From Compostimonas suwonensis (GTDB lineage Bacteria; Actinomycetota; Actinomycetes; Actinomycetales; Microbacteriaceae): a stretch of DNA of 64,000 bases. The DNA lies in contig NZ_PGFB01000002.1 of NCBI RefSeq assembly GCF_002797855.1, positions 744,001-808,000 of the forward strand, in the 5' to 3' direction. The notes beneath the pieces were generated by a model that saw only the letters and a list, made by a program, of their open reading frames with translations, did no database searches and was not told the DNA's origin. How positions within the stretch are numbered: position 1 is the first letter of the stretch; each line of letters begins with the position of its first letter. The translations under genes and the position numbers were made by a program. This document shows positions 7,779-15,349 of the stretch, one piece after another.

Positions 7779-8321
7779 TCAGTGGAGTCGTCTGCTCGCC
7801 GCGTCGGCGGAGGCGGAGGCGGAACGCAGCAGGACACGGAGGTGGCCGTCCAGCGCGTTCCGGGCCTCATCGCCGAGATCGGCCATGAGGCGACTCAGAT
7901 TCGCAGCGTGCGCAGGGAGTACACGATCGATGACCTCGCGCCCCCGAGCAGTGAGCGCGACGCGGAAGCTGCGCCGGTCGATCGGGTCGAGCGTGCGCTG
8001 CACGAGACCGGATGCCTCGAGCTTGTCCAGGCGATTGGTCATGCCCGCGCGGGACATCATGACCATCCGCGACAGCTCCGACGGCGTGAGGGTGAAGGGA
8101 TCGCCCGATCGGCGCAGCGCTGTGAGCACGTCGAACTCTCCGCCCTGCAGGCCATGCTGCGACAGGAGCCGCTCGACGGACGCGTTCACGAGGGCGGCCA
8201 GCTGGGTGATCCTCGCCAGGACCGCCATCGACTCCAGATCGAGATCGGGGCGCTCATGGCGCCACTGGTCCAGGATCGCGTCGAGCGCGTCACGATCCTC
8301 GAGAATGCCGTCCTCCGTCAT
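7779..8321 (-). CDS. MarR family transcriptional regulator
   Basis: 180 residues, slightly longer than usual because of an N-terminal extension of about 30 residues. The winged helix lies at about 58-130, with GEFDVLTALRRSGDPFTLTP, the recognition helix RMVMMSRAGMTNRLDKLEASG and the wing DRRSFRVALTARG. It is divergent from the cupin gene at 8397. A TAACAT -10 box lies 6 nt before the ATG, overlapping the GTTAT-TCG-ATAAC palindrome, which points to autoregulation. Confidence 0.88.
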   Translation of the reverse strand: MTEDGILEDRDALDAILDQWRHERPDLDLESMAVLARITQLAALVNASVERLLSQHGLQGGEFDVLTALRRSGDPFTLTPSELSRMVMMSRAGMTNRLDKLEASGLVQRTLDPIDRRSFRVALTARGREVIDRVLPAHAANLSRLMADLGDEARNALDGHLRVLLRSASASADAASRRLH

Positions 8322-8329
8322 ATTGTCAT

Positions 8330-8342
8330 GTTATTCGATAAC
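8330..8342. promoter_or_regulatory. Palindrome in the divergent MarR/cupin promoter
   Basis: GTTAT-TCG-ATAAC, perfect 5-bp arms, in an AT-rich 75-bp intergenic region. It overlaps the MarR -10 region. Likely binding site for the MarR encoded at 7779-8321; the GATAACTGATAA direct repeat may extend it. Confidence 0.5.
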
Positions 8343-8396
8343 TGATAATTTGATGTCGAACTATTAGACGACGAATCAATTGGAACGGAGCTCGTT

Positions 8397-8813
8397 ATGC
8401 CCCTCACGCCATCGCCGCAGCTGGAATCGGTGCTCGTGCGTGCCGCGACCGTCGAGGTCGTCGGCAGCGCCCCGAGCTCGACCGCGCTCTTGGCCGACTT
8501 CGAACAGACCGGCGGTCACCTGAGCGCCAACCGCACCGCACTCGGGCCCGGGCAGGACGGGCCGCCGCCGCATTACCACTCGACGTCGGCGGAGCTGTTC
8601 TTTATGATCTCGGGCGCCCTCCGCGTGCTGGCCGGCGACAGGGTGGAGGTGCTGATCGTCTTCACACCCGGGATCGAGCGCTTCGAGTACTTCCGGATGG
8701 TCGAGCGCATCCAGAACGGGCAGGCGAGCCCCCGCGACATCCTCATCACGTCCGAACGATTCGACAATCACTTCACGACCAGCCCGCTGTGGCCGTCGAA
8801 GCTCGTGAACTAG
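8397..8813 (+). CDS. Cupin domain protein, apparently with an internal deletion
   Basis: 138 residues. The first cupin motif is intact (PPHYHSTSAELFFMISGALR, His ligands at about 60 and 62, Glu at 66). After VLAGDRV the sequence jumps directly to EVLIVFTPGIERFEYFRMVE. Family members I know have about 25-30 residues between these points, including the second motif with the third His (GDFLVVPPHTPHAF type). The join is in frame, with no stop. If the deletion is real, metal binding and barrel closure would be lost. GGAACGGAG precedes the ATG. Divergent from a MarR gene. Confidence 0.75.
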   Translation: MPLTPSPQLESVLVRAATVEVVGSAPSSTALLADFEQTGGHLSANRTALGPGQDGPPPHYHSTSAELFFMISGALRVLAGDRVEVLIVFTPGIERFEYFRMVERIQNGQASPRDILITSERFDNHFTTSPLWPSKLVN

Positions 8814-8825
8814 TCAGGATCCGCG

Positions 8826-9776
8826 TCACGAACGGATCCGCACGGCTCCCGCTTGCGTGGTGATGCTGACGCGTGTGCCTTCGCCGATGTCCTCGCCGTC
8901 GATCTCGACCATACGCGGCTCGCTCAGCTCGATCTCCACGGTCGCGGCTCGGCGGTGTGTGCTGCTCTCGCTGCTCTCCGCCGTGTCACCGCCGGTGATC
9001 AGGCGCTTGATCCCGTTGTCCCAGATCATGTTCCGGGCCGTGTCGGCCCATCCGGCGATGCCGTCGGCGTTCAGGATGAGCAGGTCGAGTTCGCCGTCGG
9101 CGGGATCCGCATCGGGGAGGAGGGTGATCCCGCCCTGGATGGTGCCGCAGTTGCCGACGATGAGGGTGTGCGCGCTGATGTCCTCGGCTGCGCCGCCGTC
9201 GAGGCCGAGGCGCAGATCGATGACGTCGCTCGCGGCGACGGCGCGCCCGAGGGACTCGACATAGGCCAGCCATCCGGCTTTCGCCTTGAGCTCGTCGTCG
9301 GTCTCGGTGATCATGTGGGCGTCGATGCCGAACCCGGCCATCACGACGAACGCGTGCCTCTCCGTGCCGCCGACGAGGTCGATGTCGGCCCAGCCGACGT
9401 CGAACGGCTTCGCGGCGGAGGTCAACGCGCGGGTGAACGCAGCCGGCACGTCGCCGATGGGCACACCCAGGTTTCTGGCGAGAAGATTGCCCGTGCCGAG
9501 CGGCACGATCCCCAGCTCGGCGCCGGAACCCGACTCCGCGAGATACTCGGCCACGGCACGGACGGTTCCGTCGCCGCCCGCGGCGACGATCAGGGACGCA
9601 CCGGCGTCGGCGGCCGCAGCAGCGGGCCCCTGACCGGCATCCTCCGTGCTGGTCTCGTACCACTCGGGGTCGAGGGCACCCTCGCTCGGCTCCAGTTCGT
9701 GCAGAGCGGCTTCGAGTTCCTCCTTGGTCGTCTTGGACGGGTTCCAGACGATGGCGATACGTTGTTGTGCGGTCAT
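8826..9776 (-). CDS. Diacylglycerol/lipid kinase family protein (DagK-like)
   Basis: 316 residues. The catalytic GGDGT is at 67-71 and the second nucleotide-binding loop PLGTGN at 92-97, followed by LLARNLG. The C-terminal beta domain is typical (MVEIDGEDI near residue 290). The family phosphorylates diacylglycerol or related lipids at the membrane. It is the last gene of a four-gene operon with an ECF sigma factor and two Asp23-type genes. Its ATG overlaps the preceding stop by 4 nt, so it is probably translationally coupled to that envelope-stress operon. Confidence 0.9.
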   Translation of the reverse strand: MTAQQRIAIVWNPSKTTKEELEAALHELEPSEGALDPEWYETSTEDAGQGPAAAAADAGASLIVAAGGDGTVRAVAEYLAESGSGAELGIVPLGTGNLLARNLGVPIGDVPAAFTRALTSAAKPFDVGWADIDLVGGTERHAFVVMAGFGIDAHMITETDDELKAKAGWLAYVESLGRAVAASDVIDLRLGLDGGAAEDISAHTLIVGNCGTIQGGITLLPDADPADGELDLLILNADGIAGWADTARNMIWDNGIKRLITGGDTAESSESSTHRRAATVEIELSEPRMVEIDGEDIGEGTRVSITTQAGAVRIRS

Positions 9777-10156
9777 GCGGGGTTCCCTTCGGTCGTGAGC
9801 GCGGTCTCGTCGATGTGCGCGGTCTCGTCGATATGGACCACGGTGAGATGAATGTCTGAATCCGGCATGCCGTGTGCGGCCAGATGCAGGGAGACCGCAT
9901 CGGCTGCGGCACGGGCCGTGTCTGCTGCGGCAGCCGTCGTGCGAACTCCTATCGAGATCGCGACGTGCACGCCGCCGTCGCGCTCGTCCACGACGATCGG
10001 AGAGGCGCCGTCGCCGAGGCCCAGTGCGTACGCCCCCGCCTTCAGCACGGTGACGACCGCGGATTCGGCCGGGTACAACGCGACGACTCCGGGTGCTGCA
10101 CGGACGACCGTCTCCAGCTCCTCCGTCAGCGCGGTGACGACTTCGGTGCTCATCAC
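9773..10156 (-). CDS. Small Asp23/Gls24-like protein
   Basis: 127 residues. Low-complexity Ala-rich protein with the beta strands VHVAISIGVRTTAA and the helix TARAAADAVSLHLAAHG, the pattern of a single Asp23-like domain. No membrane segment. A GTG at 10156 overlaps the upstream stop by 4 nt and has GGAGG 6 nt away; an ATG at 10153 is an alternative. A short VHIDETAHIDETA duplication lies near the C-terminus. Function unknown; context suggests the cell-envelope stress response. Confidence 0.6.
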   Translation of the reverse strand: MMSTEVVTALTEELETVVRAAPGVVALYPAESAVVTVLKAGAYALGLGDGASPIVVDERDGGVHVAISIGVRTTAAAADTARAAADAVSLHLAAHGMPDSDIHLTVVHIDETAHIDETALTTEGNPA

Positions 10157-10767
10157 GCCGGTCCTCCTTCCCGTGCCAACGCAGGATGGACGTCCTGGAT
10201 GACGATGTCGATCGCGGCGATGTTCAGCTCCGTATGGGAGGCCAGGCGTCGTCCGATCTCCGTGCGCAGCTCGGCGGCGAGAATCGCCAAGGGTCTTCCA
10301 TAGGCCACGCTGACGTCGACCTCGACGCGGATGGGGGCACCGGGCGTCGTGACGTCGCCATCGAGGCGGCTGCGTCCGATCAGCAGTCCGGGCATCGTGC
10401 TCTCCGTTGCGCGGATCAGGCCCCGCACTGCTCCCTCGGTGATGCCCAGCTCGGCATGGTCGGGTGCGGTGAACGGGATGCGCCGGCCGGCGCGGGCGTC
10501 GAGGACGATCCCTCCCAGGATCCTCTGCACCCAGTCCTCGTTCGCCTCGGGCTCTGCTGCGGTGTCCGCCGCGACCAGCTCGGGGGTGAGCCGGTGAAGA
10601 CGTTCGAGGGCGTCGAGGGCGAGCTGGCAGCCCGCGGACTGCTCGATCGACGGATCGACCGGGGTGCGTCCCGCATCGAGATAGTCAGTCAGCTGCTCGA
10701 TGGTGTGACCGTCGAGATCCTCCGGTTCGAAACCCAGGCGGTCTGGACCGTCGTGTTCGCGAGTCAT
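10153..10767 (-). CDS. Asp23/Gls24 family envelope stress protein
   Basis: 204 residues. An N-terminal region (1-75) with GFEPEDLDGHTIEQLTDYLD and a QLALDALERLHRL helix resembles a small sigma-binding or regulatory segment. The C-terminal Asp23-type domain covers about residues 115-200 (RVEVDVSVAYGRPLAILAAE, HTELNIAAIDIVIQDVHP). The ATG overlaps the sigma-factor stop (ATGA), so synthesis is coupled to it. The N-terminal part may let it act on the sigma factor; this is an inference from gene order and is not shown by a known motif. Confidence 0.7.
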   Translation of the reverse strand: MTREHDGPDRLGFEPEDLDGHTIEQLTDYLDAGRTPVDPSIEQSAGCQLALDALERLHRLTPELVAADTAAEPEANEDWVQRILGGIVLDARAGRRIPFTAPDHAELGITEGAVRGLIRATESTMPGLLIGRSRLDGDVTTPGAPIRVEVDVSVAYGRPLAILAAELRTEIGRRLASHTELNIAAIDIVIQDVHPALAREGGPA

Positions 10768-11330
10768 CGCCAGTCCTCCATCCGTACGAGCATATGCCGC
10801 CGGGCCCGTGCCAGCAGCCCGCGCACCGTGGATACGGGGATGCCGAGCTCCTCGGCGATCTCGTCGTAGCTCATTCCGCCGATCTCGCGCAGCACCCAGC
10901 ATTCGCGCTGCGGCGCTGGAATCTCCTGGAGGGCGTCGCTGAGTGCGGCGATCCCCGCTCGCGCCTCGGCCACCCGAGGCGGGGAGACGTGCGCGGGGGC
11001 CGCCTGCTCGAGCTGATCGATATCGATCTGCGGGCGGATGCCGCGGATGCGGTCGATGGCTTTGTGGCCGACGATCCTCATCAGCCAGGACTTCACCCTG
11101 CTCGGGTCGTCGAGGTCGGGCAGACGCTGCCATGCGGTCACGAACGCCTCCTGCACGATGTCGTCGACGTCGGCGTTCGCGTTCATCATCCGCCGGGTGT
11201 AGGCACGCATCATGGGCGTGTACCGGCGGACGAGAACGGCGAAGGCGGCGACATCCCCGTCTGCGGCACGTCCGGCGACGATGCGATCGTCTGCCTGCTC
11301 GAGAAGACTGCTGAAATGGCCACGGTCCAC
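10764..11330 (-). CDS. ECF-type RNA polymerase sigma factor
   Basis: 188 residues. Region 2 is at about 15-85 (AFAVLVRRYTPMMRAYTRRM, then VDDIVQEAFVTAWQRL), region 4 at about 120-180 (IPAPQRECWVLREIGGMSYD, then the helix-turn-helix around LGIPVSTVRGLLARARRHM). The GTG at 11330 is chosen because GAAGGGGGG lies 6-7 nt upstream; a GTG at 11354 is possible. It heads an operon with two Asp23-type genes and a lipid kinase. No anti-sigma factor with a clear zinc motif follows. Confidence 0.9.
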   Translation of the reverse strand: MDRGHFSSLLEQADDRIVAGRAADGDVAAFAVLVRRYTPMMRAYTRRMMNANADVDDIVQEAFVTAWQRLPDLDDPSRVKSWLMRIVGHKAIDRIRGIRPQIDIDQLEQAAPAHVSPPRVAEARAGIAALSDALQEIPAPQRECWVLREIGGMSYDEIAEELGIPVSTVRGLLARARRHMLVRMEDWR

Positions 11331-11453
11331 GGTGGACCCCCCTTCACCTGCCACGCCCTCGCCGATGAGGGGTTGGCCACGGCGTCACTGTCGCGGCCCT
11401 GCCCGCAGTTTGTCTGGATCGTCGACGCTCTGTCGAACAATTTGTAGAATCCA

Positions 11454-11720
11454 TCACGCTTTTGCACGCCGACCGACGATGAGACCGTAGATCAGCAACA
11501 CGATCAGCGAGCCGCCGATCGCGAGCAGCCAGGTGGAGAGGGAGAAGAACGACTCCAGGTTGACGTTGAAGATGAGCCCGCCGAGCCACCCCCCGAGGAA
11601 GGCGCCGATCACTCCGAGAAGGAGTGTGAGGAACCATCCGCCGGCCTGTTTGCCAGGGATGATGAGCTTGGCGATCGCACCGGCGATCAAGCCGAGAAGC
11701 AGAAAACTGAAGAATCCCAT
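11454..11720 (-). CDS. GlsB/YeaQ/YmgE family membrane protein
   Basis: 88 residues with three hydrophobic segments (about 3-20, 28-50, 62-80) and the family's Gly-rich loop GLIAGAIAKLIIPGKQAGGW. Family members are small stress-linked membrane proteins found beside Gls24/Asp23 genes, as here. The ATG at 11720 has AAAGGA upstream. The gene ends 99 nt from the sigma operon. Confidence 0.88.
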   Translation of the reverse strand: MGFFSFLLLGLIAGAIAKLIIPGKQAGGWFLTLLLGVIGAFLGGWLGGLIFNVNLESFFSLSTWLLAIGGSLIVLLIYGLIVGRRAKA

Positions 11721-11753
11721 CAGGGTGTCCTTTCGAAAACGTTGAGCGGTGGG

Positions 11754-11784
11754 GCTGCGGGGCGAAAGCGCTTCGCCCCGCAGC
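11754..11784 (-). terminator. Perfect 13-bp hairpin downstream of csbD
   Basis: The arms 11754-11766 and 11772-11784 are exactly complementary (13 bp, GC-rich, 5-nt loop). The hairpin lies between the csbD stop at 11791 and the GlsB start at 11720, and ACGTTTTCG follows it on the transcribed side. It reads as an intrinsic terminator or attenuator that would separate csbD from the GlsB gene. The T-tract is short. Confidence 0.65.
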
Positions 11785-11790
11785 ACGGGT

Positions 11791-11964
11791 CTATTTCGTG
11801 AACGCGTCCTTCACGTTCTCTGCGGCGTCCCGGATGTTGCCCTTGGTCTGGTCGGCCTTGCCCTCGGCGACGAGCTTGTCGTTGTTGGCGACGTGTCCCG
11901 CGGCCTCCTTGGCCTTGCCGACGACCTTGTCCGTCGCCGCCTTGATCTTGTCCTCTGCACTCAT
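11791..11964 (-). CDS. csbD: CsbD family stress protein
   Basis: 57 residues, the normal CsbD size. The sequence starts MSAEDKIKAATDKVVGKAKE and has the paired K-x-x-G-K motifs of the family (VVGKAKEAAG, then ADQTKGNIRDAAENVKDAF). CsbD-like proteins are abundant under general or envelope stress; their molecular action is unknown. The ATG at 11964 is preceded by AAGGAAG. It is flanked by hairpins on both sides and lies among Asp23-type genes. Confidence 0.9.
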   Translation of the reverse strand: MSAEDKIKAATDKVVGKAKEAAGHVANNDKLVAEGKADQTKGNIRDAAENVKDAFTK

Positions 11965-11986
11965 ATCCGTTCTTCCTTTTCTCTCT

Positions 11987-12008
11987 GGGACTCCCCGTAC
12001 GGGAGCCC
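11987..12008 (-). terminator. Hairpin between the small anchored protein and csbD
   Basis: GGGACTCCCC and GGGAGCCC form a 9-bp stem with one bulged A around a short loop. It is followed on the minus strand by an A/G-rich stretch that contains the csbD ribosome-binding site. It could be a terminator for the gene at 12025 or a structure in the csbD leader. Confidence 0.45.
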
Positions 12009-12024
12009 ACGTCTATCGGTTCGA

Positions 12025-12246
12025 TCAGTTGGCGAGCCTGCGAAGCTGCTGGCGCCTGTCCTTGACCGATTTGCGCACGGACTTCGCCAGCCGCTTGCGC
12101 GACTTCCGCGCCTCCGGGCTGGTCCAGAGCCGCTCGAGCTGGTGGCGGAGGTCTTCGTAGTCCTTTCCTCGGGACTTCGCCGACTCGACGCCGATCAGAT
12201 ATGCCGCCGCCGCCACGACCGCGATGATCACCAGGTTCTTCCGCAT
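12025..12246 (-). CDS. Small basic protein with one membrane helix
   Basis: 73 residues. An N-terminal hydrophobic helix (LVIIAVVAAAAYLIGV, about 5-20) is followed by a highly charged Arg/Lys-rich tail (ARKSRKRLAKSVRKSVKDRR). AAGG precedes the ATG. This is a plausible small inner-membrane anchor of the stress island, with the tail in the cytoplasm. No named family recognised. Confidence 0.65.
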   Translation of the reverse strand: MRKNLVIIAVVAAAAYLIGVESAKSRGKDYEDLRHQLERLWTSPEARKSRKRLAKSVRKSVKDRRQQLRRLAN

Positions 12247-12377
12247 TCGCTGTACCTTCCTTGCGTCTCTCGTTGATCGTGCTCACCGGACTGTCGATAA
12301 ACAGCCCCTCCCCAAGACGTGTCGCACAGGGCGAACGTCACAAACTCACGGGACGGGCACGAACCGGGACGGCATCC

Positions 12378-12983
12378 CTACTGAAGCCGGGTCGCCCGGG
12401 TCGCCCGGGACCGGAATCCGCCGCTGATCTGGATCAGTGCCGGCAGCTCACGCCCGAGGAGTTCGTCGAGGGCGCTCAGGGTGCTCTCGACGAGGGCCGC
12501 GGCATCCTTCGGCGACACACCACGCCGGCAGGTCACGGAGACCTTGAGCACGACCGTGTGACGCACTCGGTAGGTGGACACGTGCGAGGAGACGAACTCG
12601 GGATGCGCGGTCAGGGAGTCCTGGACGGCATGCTCGGCGACGGCCGCATCGACGACCGTGCTCCCGTGCTCGCCCGTGGGCTCGCTGATCGCGATGCGCG
12701 TGTGGCCACGCCCCTGGCGTGCGATGAACACGATCAGCACGATCACTCCGATGGCGAGCAGCCCGAGGACGGCGGGCATGATCCAGCTGATCCCGGTGTC
12801 GCCCAGCGGTGTCTGCTGCAGCCAGGCCGCCACTTGTTCGCGCACCGGACCTCGGATGTCGTCCCACCCGTCTCGGATCATGGGGACGAGCGCAACAGCC
12901 GCAGCGGCCGCGCCGACGATCAGGAGCAGGAGCCCGCAGACGACGATCAGGAGCCGGTTGGCGACGCGATTGGTGCTGTTCAT
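12378..12983 (-). CDS. AmaP-like membrane protein of the Asp23 operon
   Basis: 201 residues. Two hydrophobic helices (about 10-34 and 66-88) frame a short outside loop. A cytoplasmic C-terminal domain of about 100 residues follows, with Asp23/AmaP-like strands (RHTVVLKVSVTCRRGVSPKD, STLSALDELLGRELP). This matches alkaline-shock-response membrane anchor proteins, which hold Asp23 at the membrane. Its ATG overlaps the stop of the preceding gene by 4 nt, and it is the last gene of the operon that starts at 14593. Confidence 0.7.
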   Translation of the reverse strand: MNSTNRVANRLLIVVCGLLLLIVGAAAAAVALVPMIRDGWDDIRGPVREQVAAWLQQTPLGDTGISWIMPAVLGLLAIGVIVLIVFIARQGRGHTRIAISEPTGEHGSTVVDAAVAEHAVQDSLTAHPEFVSSHVSTYRVRHTVVLKVSVTCRRGVSPKDAAALVESTLSALDELLGRELPALIQISGGFRSRATRATRLQ

Positions 12984-13558
12984 GCGCCCACCTTCGCCTT
13001 CTCCGAGATCCGCACCCGCGCTCGCACCGTCGGGTGGAGGCCGTATGAGGCGAGTTGCTGCGTCACGGCCTCGGAGACGGCGTCCCGGTTCACGGGAATC
13101 CCCGATGTCGGGGTGAGATACACGACCGCGCGCCGGTGGGACACCGACACCGTCGTGTTGTCGGGGTCGACGTTGCCCGCAGACGATGCGTGACGGGCCA
13201 GCGCGGAGGCGATGACCTCGTTGTCGACCACGGTCGCGGCACGCTCAGTGCCCAGCACGTGCCGGGCGCGGCGGCCCTGCGTGAGCGCCGCGATCGTCAG
13301 GACCAGTCCGAGGGCCGCTACGACGATCCCGGCGGTCGCGACGATCCCGCCCGGCAGGTCGCCGACTCCCAGGGCCGAGGCGAACATGTCGGCCGGAGCG
13401 GCCAGCAGAGCCGGCTGCCCGAGGAGGGCGAGCACGATCTCCGTGCCGACCCAGACGAAGACGACGATCAGGATCACGGCCAGGGTGATGGCGAGCACGG
13501 ATCGCGGCGAGCGGGTCTCACGGCGGGTGACGCGTGCGTAGATGGGGTGGGCGCTCAT
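12980..13558 (-). CDS. DUF6286-like membrane protein of the Asp23 operon
   Basis: 192 residues. A basic N-terminus is followed by one membrane helix at about 22-46 (VLAITLAVILIVVFVWVGTE) and a second near 75-93. The C-terminal soluble domain contains VSVSHRRAVVYLTPTSGIPV and ends in a strand (TVRARVRIS). DUF6286-type proteins occur in actinobacterial Asp23 operons; the name is by resemblance and position. 4-nt overlaps on both sides imply coupled translation. Confidence 0.6.
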   Translation of the reverse strand: MSAHPIYARVTRRETRSPRSVLAITLAVILIVVFVWVGTEIVLALLGQPALLAAPADMFASALGVGDLPGGIVATAGIVVAALGLVLTIAALTQGRRARHVLGTERAATVVDNEVIASALARHASSAGNVDPDNTTVSVSHRRAVVYLTPTSGIPVNRDAVSEAVTQQLASYGLHPTVRARVRISEKAKVGA

Positions 13559-13953
13559 GTGACTCGTGCCTCCGGTTGGATGTCCACGTCGCTGATCCGC
13601 ACGGTGACCCGCTCGATCGCCGATCCGGTCAGCGTGGTCACCCTCTCGCGGATGACCCGTTGCGCCTGAGCGGTTCGATCCAGAACCGAACCTCCCGCAC
13701 GCCGCACCGCCGAGGGGTCGGACGTCACCAACCCCAAGGACACGACCCGGATGGGCGTCGACACCGTGAGGGCGAGGGCGCCCGCATGATCGGCCAGTTC
13801 GACGGCGACATGCCGCACGTCGACCCCGAGGGCCTCGGCCGTCACCGCGGTCACGACCCGGTTCAGCGCCTTGGACGCCACGCGGGTACGGCCTCTCGCC
13901 CCCTCGCCCGACGGCGTACGGACCGCGGATGCCGGCATGGCTGTCACCGTCAT
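13555..13953 (-). CDS. Asp23/Gls24-like protein, divergent
   Basis: 132 residues, soluble, basic. It has the alternating pattern of an Asp23-like domain: a helix (SKALNRVVTAVTAEALGVDV), a strand with acidic residues (HVAVELADHAGALALTVSTP), and the terminal RVTVRISDVDIQPE. The ATG at 13953 overlaps the upstream stop (ATGA). Family assignment rests on pattern and context. Confidence 0.55.
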   Translation of the reverse strand: MTVTAMPASAVRTPSGEGARGRTRVASKALNRVVTAVTAEALGVDVRHVAVELADHAGALALTVSTPIRVVSLGLVTSDPSAVRRAGGSVLDRTAQAQRVIRERVTTLTGSAIERVTVRISDVDIQPEARVT

Positions 13954-14147
13954 GACGACGAACGCTTCCCGCGGAACGCGTCGACCAGGCCGGCGACGTT
14001 CAGCTTGCCGTCGATGATCCGGCCGATGACGGCCCCGACGATCATCGCGATCGCCACGAAGAAGAACGCCCAGAACCCGATGACGATCCATGTCAAGGCG
14101 AGCACCGCCCCGATGAGGATTCCCGTTCGGGTGGCCGAGGAGGTCAC
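13950..14147 (-). CDS. DUF2273-like small membrane protein
   Basis: 65 residues with two membrane helices (about 8-26 and 28-46) and a basic tail (GLVDAFRGKRSSS). Size and hairpin topology match DUF2273 proteins found between asp23-like and amaP-like genes. 4-nt overlaps with both neighbours. Confidence 0.65.
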   Translation of the reverse strand: MTSSATRTGILIGAVLALTWIVIGFWAFFFVAIAMIVGAVIGRIIDGKLNVAGLVDAFRGKRSSS

Positions 14148-14593
14148 TGGACCCGCGCCTCGGTGTCGTCGTTCTTGTCGTCGGAGGGCAGGTGCACGTC
14201 GTTGACGGTCACGTTCACCTCGGTGACCTCGAGCCCGACGATGGACTCGATCGCACGGATCACGCCGGAGCGCACCCCGTCGGCGACGTCCTGCAGCGGC
14301 GCGGGGTACTCGGCGACGATGGTGACGTCGACGGCGACCTGGGTCTCGCCGACCTCGACGCTGATGCCCTGCGCCTGGTCGGTTCCGGCGACGGCTTCGC
14401 GAATCGCGCCGAACGCCCGTGCCGCTCCACCGCCGAGGGCGTACACGCCGGAGGCCTCGCGGGCTGCGATCCCCGCGACCTTCGCCACGACGCTGTCGTT
14501 GATGACGGTCTTCCCGAGCGTGTGTGGCGTTGAGCCGACACCGGCGGTCGCGGGAGTGGAAGTGGTGGGGTTGGAACTGGTGGGGTTGGCCAT
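14144..14593 (-). CDS. Asp23/Gls24 family envelope stress response protein
   Basis: 149 residues. A Thr/Ser/Pro-rich head (residues 1-25) precedes a clear Asp23 domain: TVINDSVVAKVAGIAAREAS, then GVYALGG, the acidic strand VEVGETQVAVDVTIVAEYPA and the terminal VTEVNVTVNDVHLPSDD. Asp23 is a cytoplasmic protein tied to the membrane through AmaP. The ATG at 14593 is preferred over an upstream ATG at 14638; GGAGACC is close. First gene of the second Asp23 operon. Confidence 0.88.
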   Translation of the reverse strand: MANPTSSNPTTSTPATAGVGSTPHTLGKTVINDSVVAKVAGIAAREASGVYALGGGAARAFGAIREAVAGTDQAQGISVEVGETQVAVDVTIVAEYPAPLQDVADGVRSGVIRAIESIVGLEVTEVNVTVNDVHLPSDDKNDDTEARVQ

Positions 14594-14615
14594 GATGGTC
14601 TCCGTATGCTCAAGC

Positions 14616-14634
14616 CGCCCGGACCATCCGGGCG
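14616..14634 (-). promoter_or_regulatory. Hairpin in the leader of the second Asp23 operon
   Basis: Perfect 8-bp arms (CGCCCGGA and TCCGGGCG) around a 3-nt loop, 23-41 nt before the Asp23 start codon. It could be an operator or an RNA hairpin that affects translation. Confidence 0.4.
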
Positions 14635-14773
14635 TCACTTGTTACGACGGAAGGCGCGCCCTATTCGTCACACATGTTCGCAAATCGTCTGCGACATCCA
14701 TCTCGGCGATCGATGGAGTGACAGCGCGCAGCCCGATCGAAGGCGCGGAGGAGGCGGTCCGTCTCCCGGGAGG

Positions 14774-15343
14774 TCAGCTCGCGTCGACGTGCAGGCGGTG
14801 CGCTCCGCATTCGACGCACTGGAACAGGTAACCCGCAAGGTCTCCCTCGCGGCTGAGAGCGGTGCGCAGAAGCTCCGGCGACCACCCCAGCCCGCCATCG
14901 ACATCGTCGGCGAAGTCGGGCTCGCCGAGATACTGCGACAGCTCGTCCGCTCCGATGAAGCCGAGGAACGCACACGGCCGGCCGCAGTGCGCCCGCCACT
15001 CCTCCTGCTGCCACGACGGATACGACGGCGTGCGTGTCGCCACCTCCTCCGCGTCGGCTGCATCGACGGTGGAGGGCTCGCCCTCGTCGTGAGAGACCCC
15101 CTCGATGCCGAGGTAGTCGGAGAACTCGCCGTCGAACACACGCGCAGCAGAGCCGTCCGCGACGCACCATGCGCAGATGTACGCGGGGTCCTCCCGCGAG
15201 TAGAACGACGAAGCGTACTTCAGCTCTCGCTGCACCCCGCAGACGTCGCACTTTCCGGCCACCCGCTCGAAGATGCCGAGCTCATACGCGTTGGGGCTGA
15301 AACGAAAGTACGGGCGCCCATCGGCAGACGTCGTGTCGGTCAC
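14774..15343 (-). CDS. CbrC family (UPF0167) protein
   Basis: 189 residues. The N-terminus RPYFRFSPNAYELGIFER and the zinc-type pairs CDVCG (about 31-35), ICAWC, the central CGRPCAFLGFIG and the final FQCVECGAHRL fit the CbrC family. The E. coli member has been linked to colicin E2 tolerance; its biochemistry is unknown. Start is a GTG at 15343 with a CATAAT -10 box exactly 6 nt upstream, so the transcript is probably leaderless. Confidence 0.85.
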   Translation of the reverse strand: MTDTTSADGRPYFRFSPNAYELGIFERVAGKCDVCGVQRELKYASSFYSREDPAYICAWCVADGSAARVFDGEFSDYLGIEGVSHDEGEPSTVDAADAEEVATRTPSYPSWQQEEWRAHCGRPCAFLGFIGADELSQYLGEPDFADDVDGGLGWSPELLRTALSREGDLAGYLFQCVECGAHRLHVDAS

Positions 15344-15349
15344 CCGACG

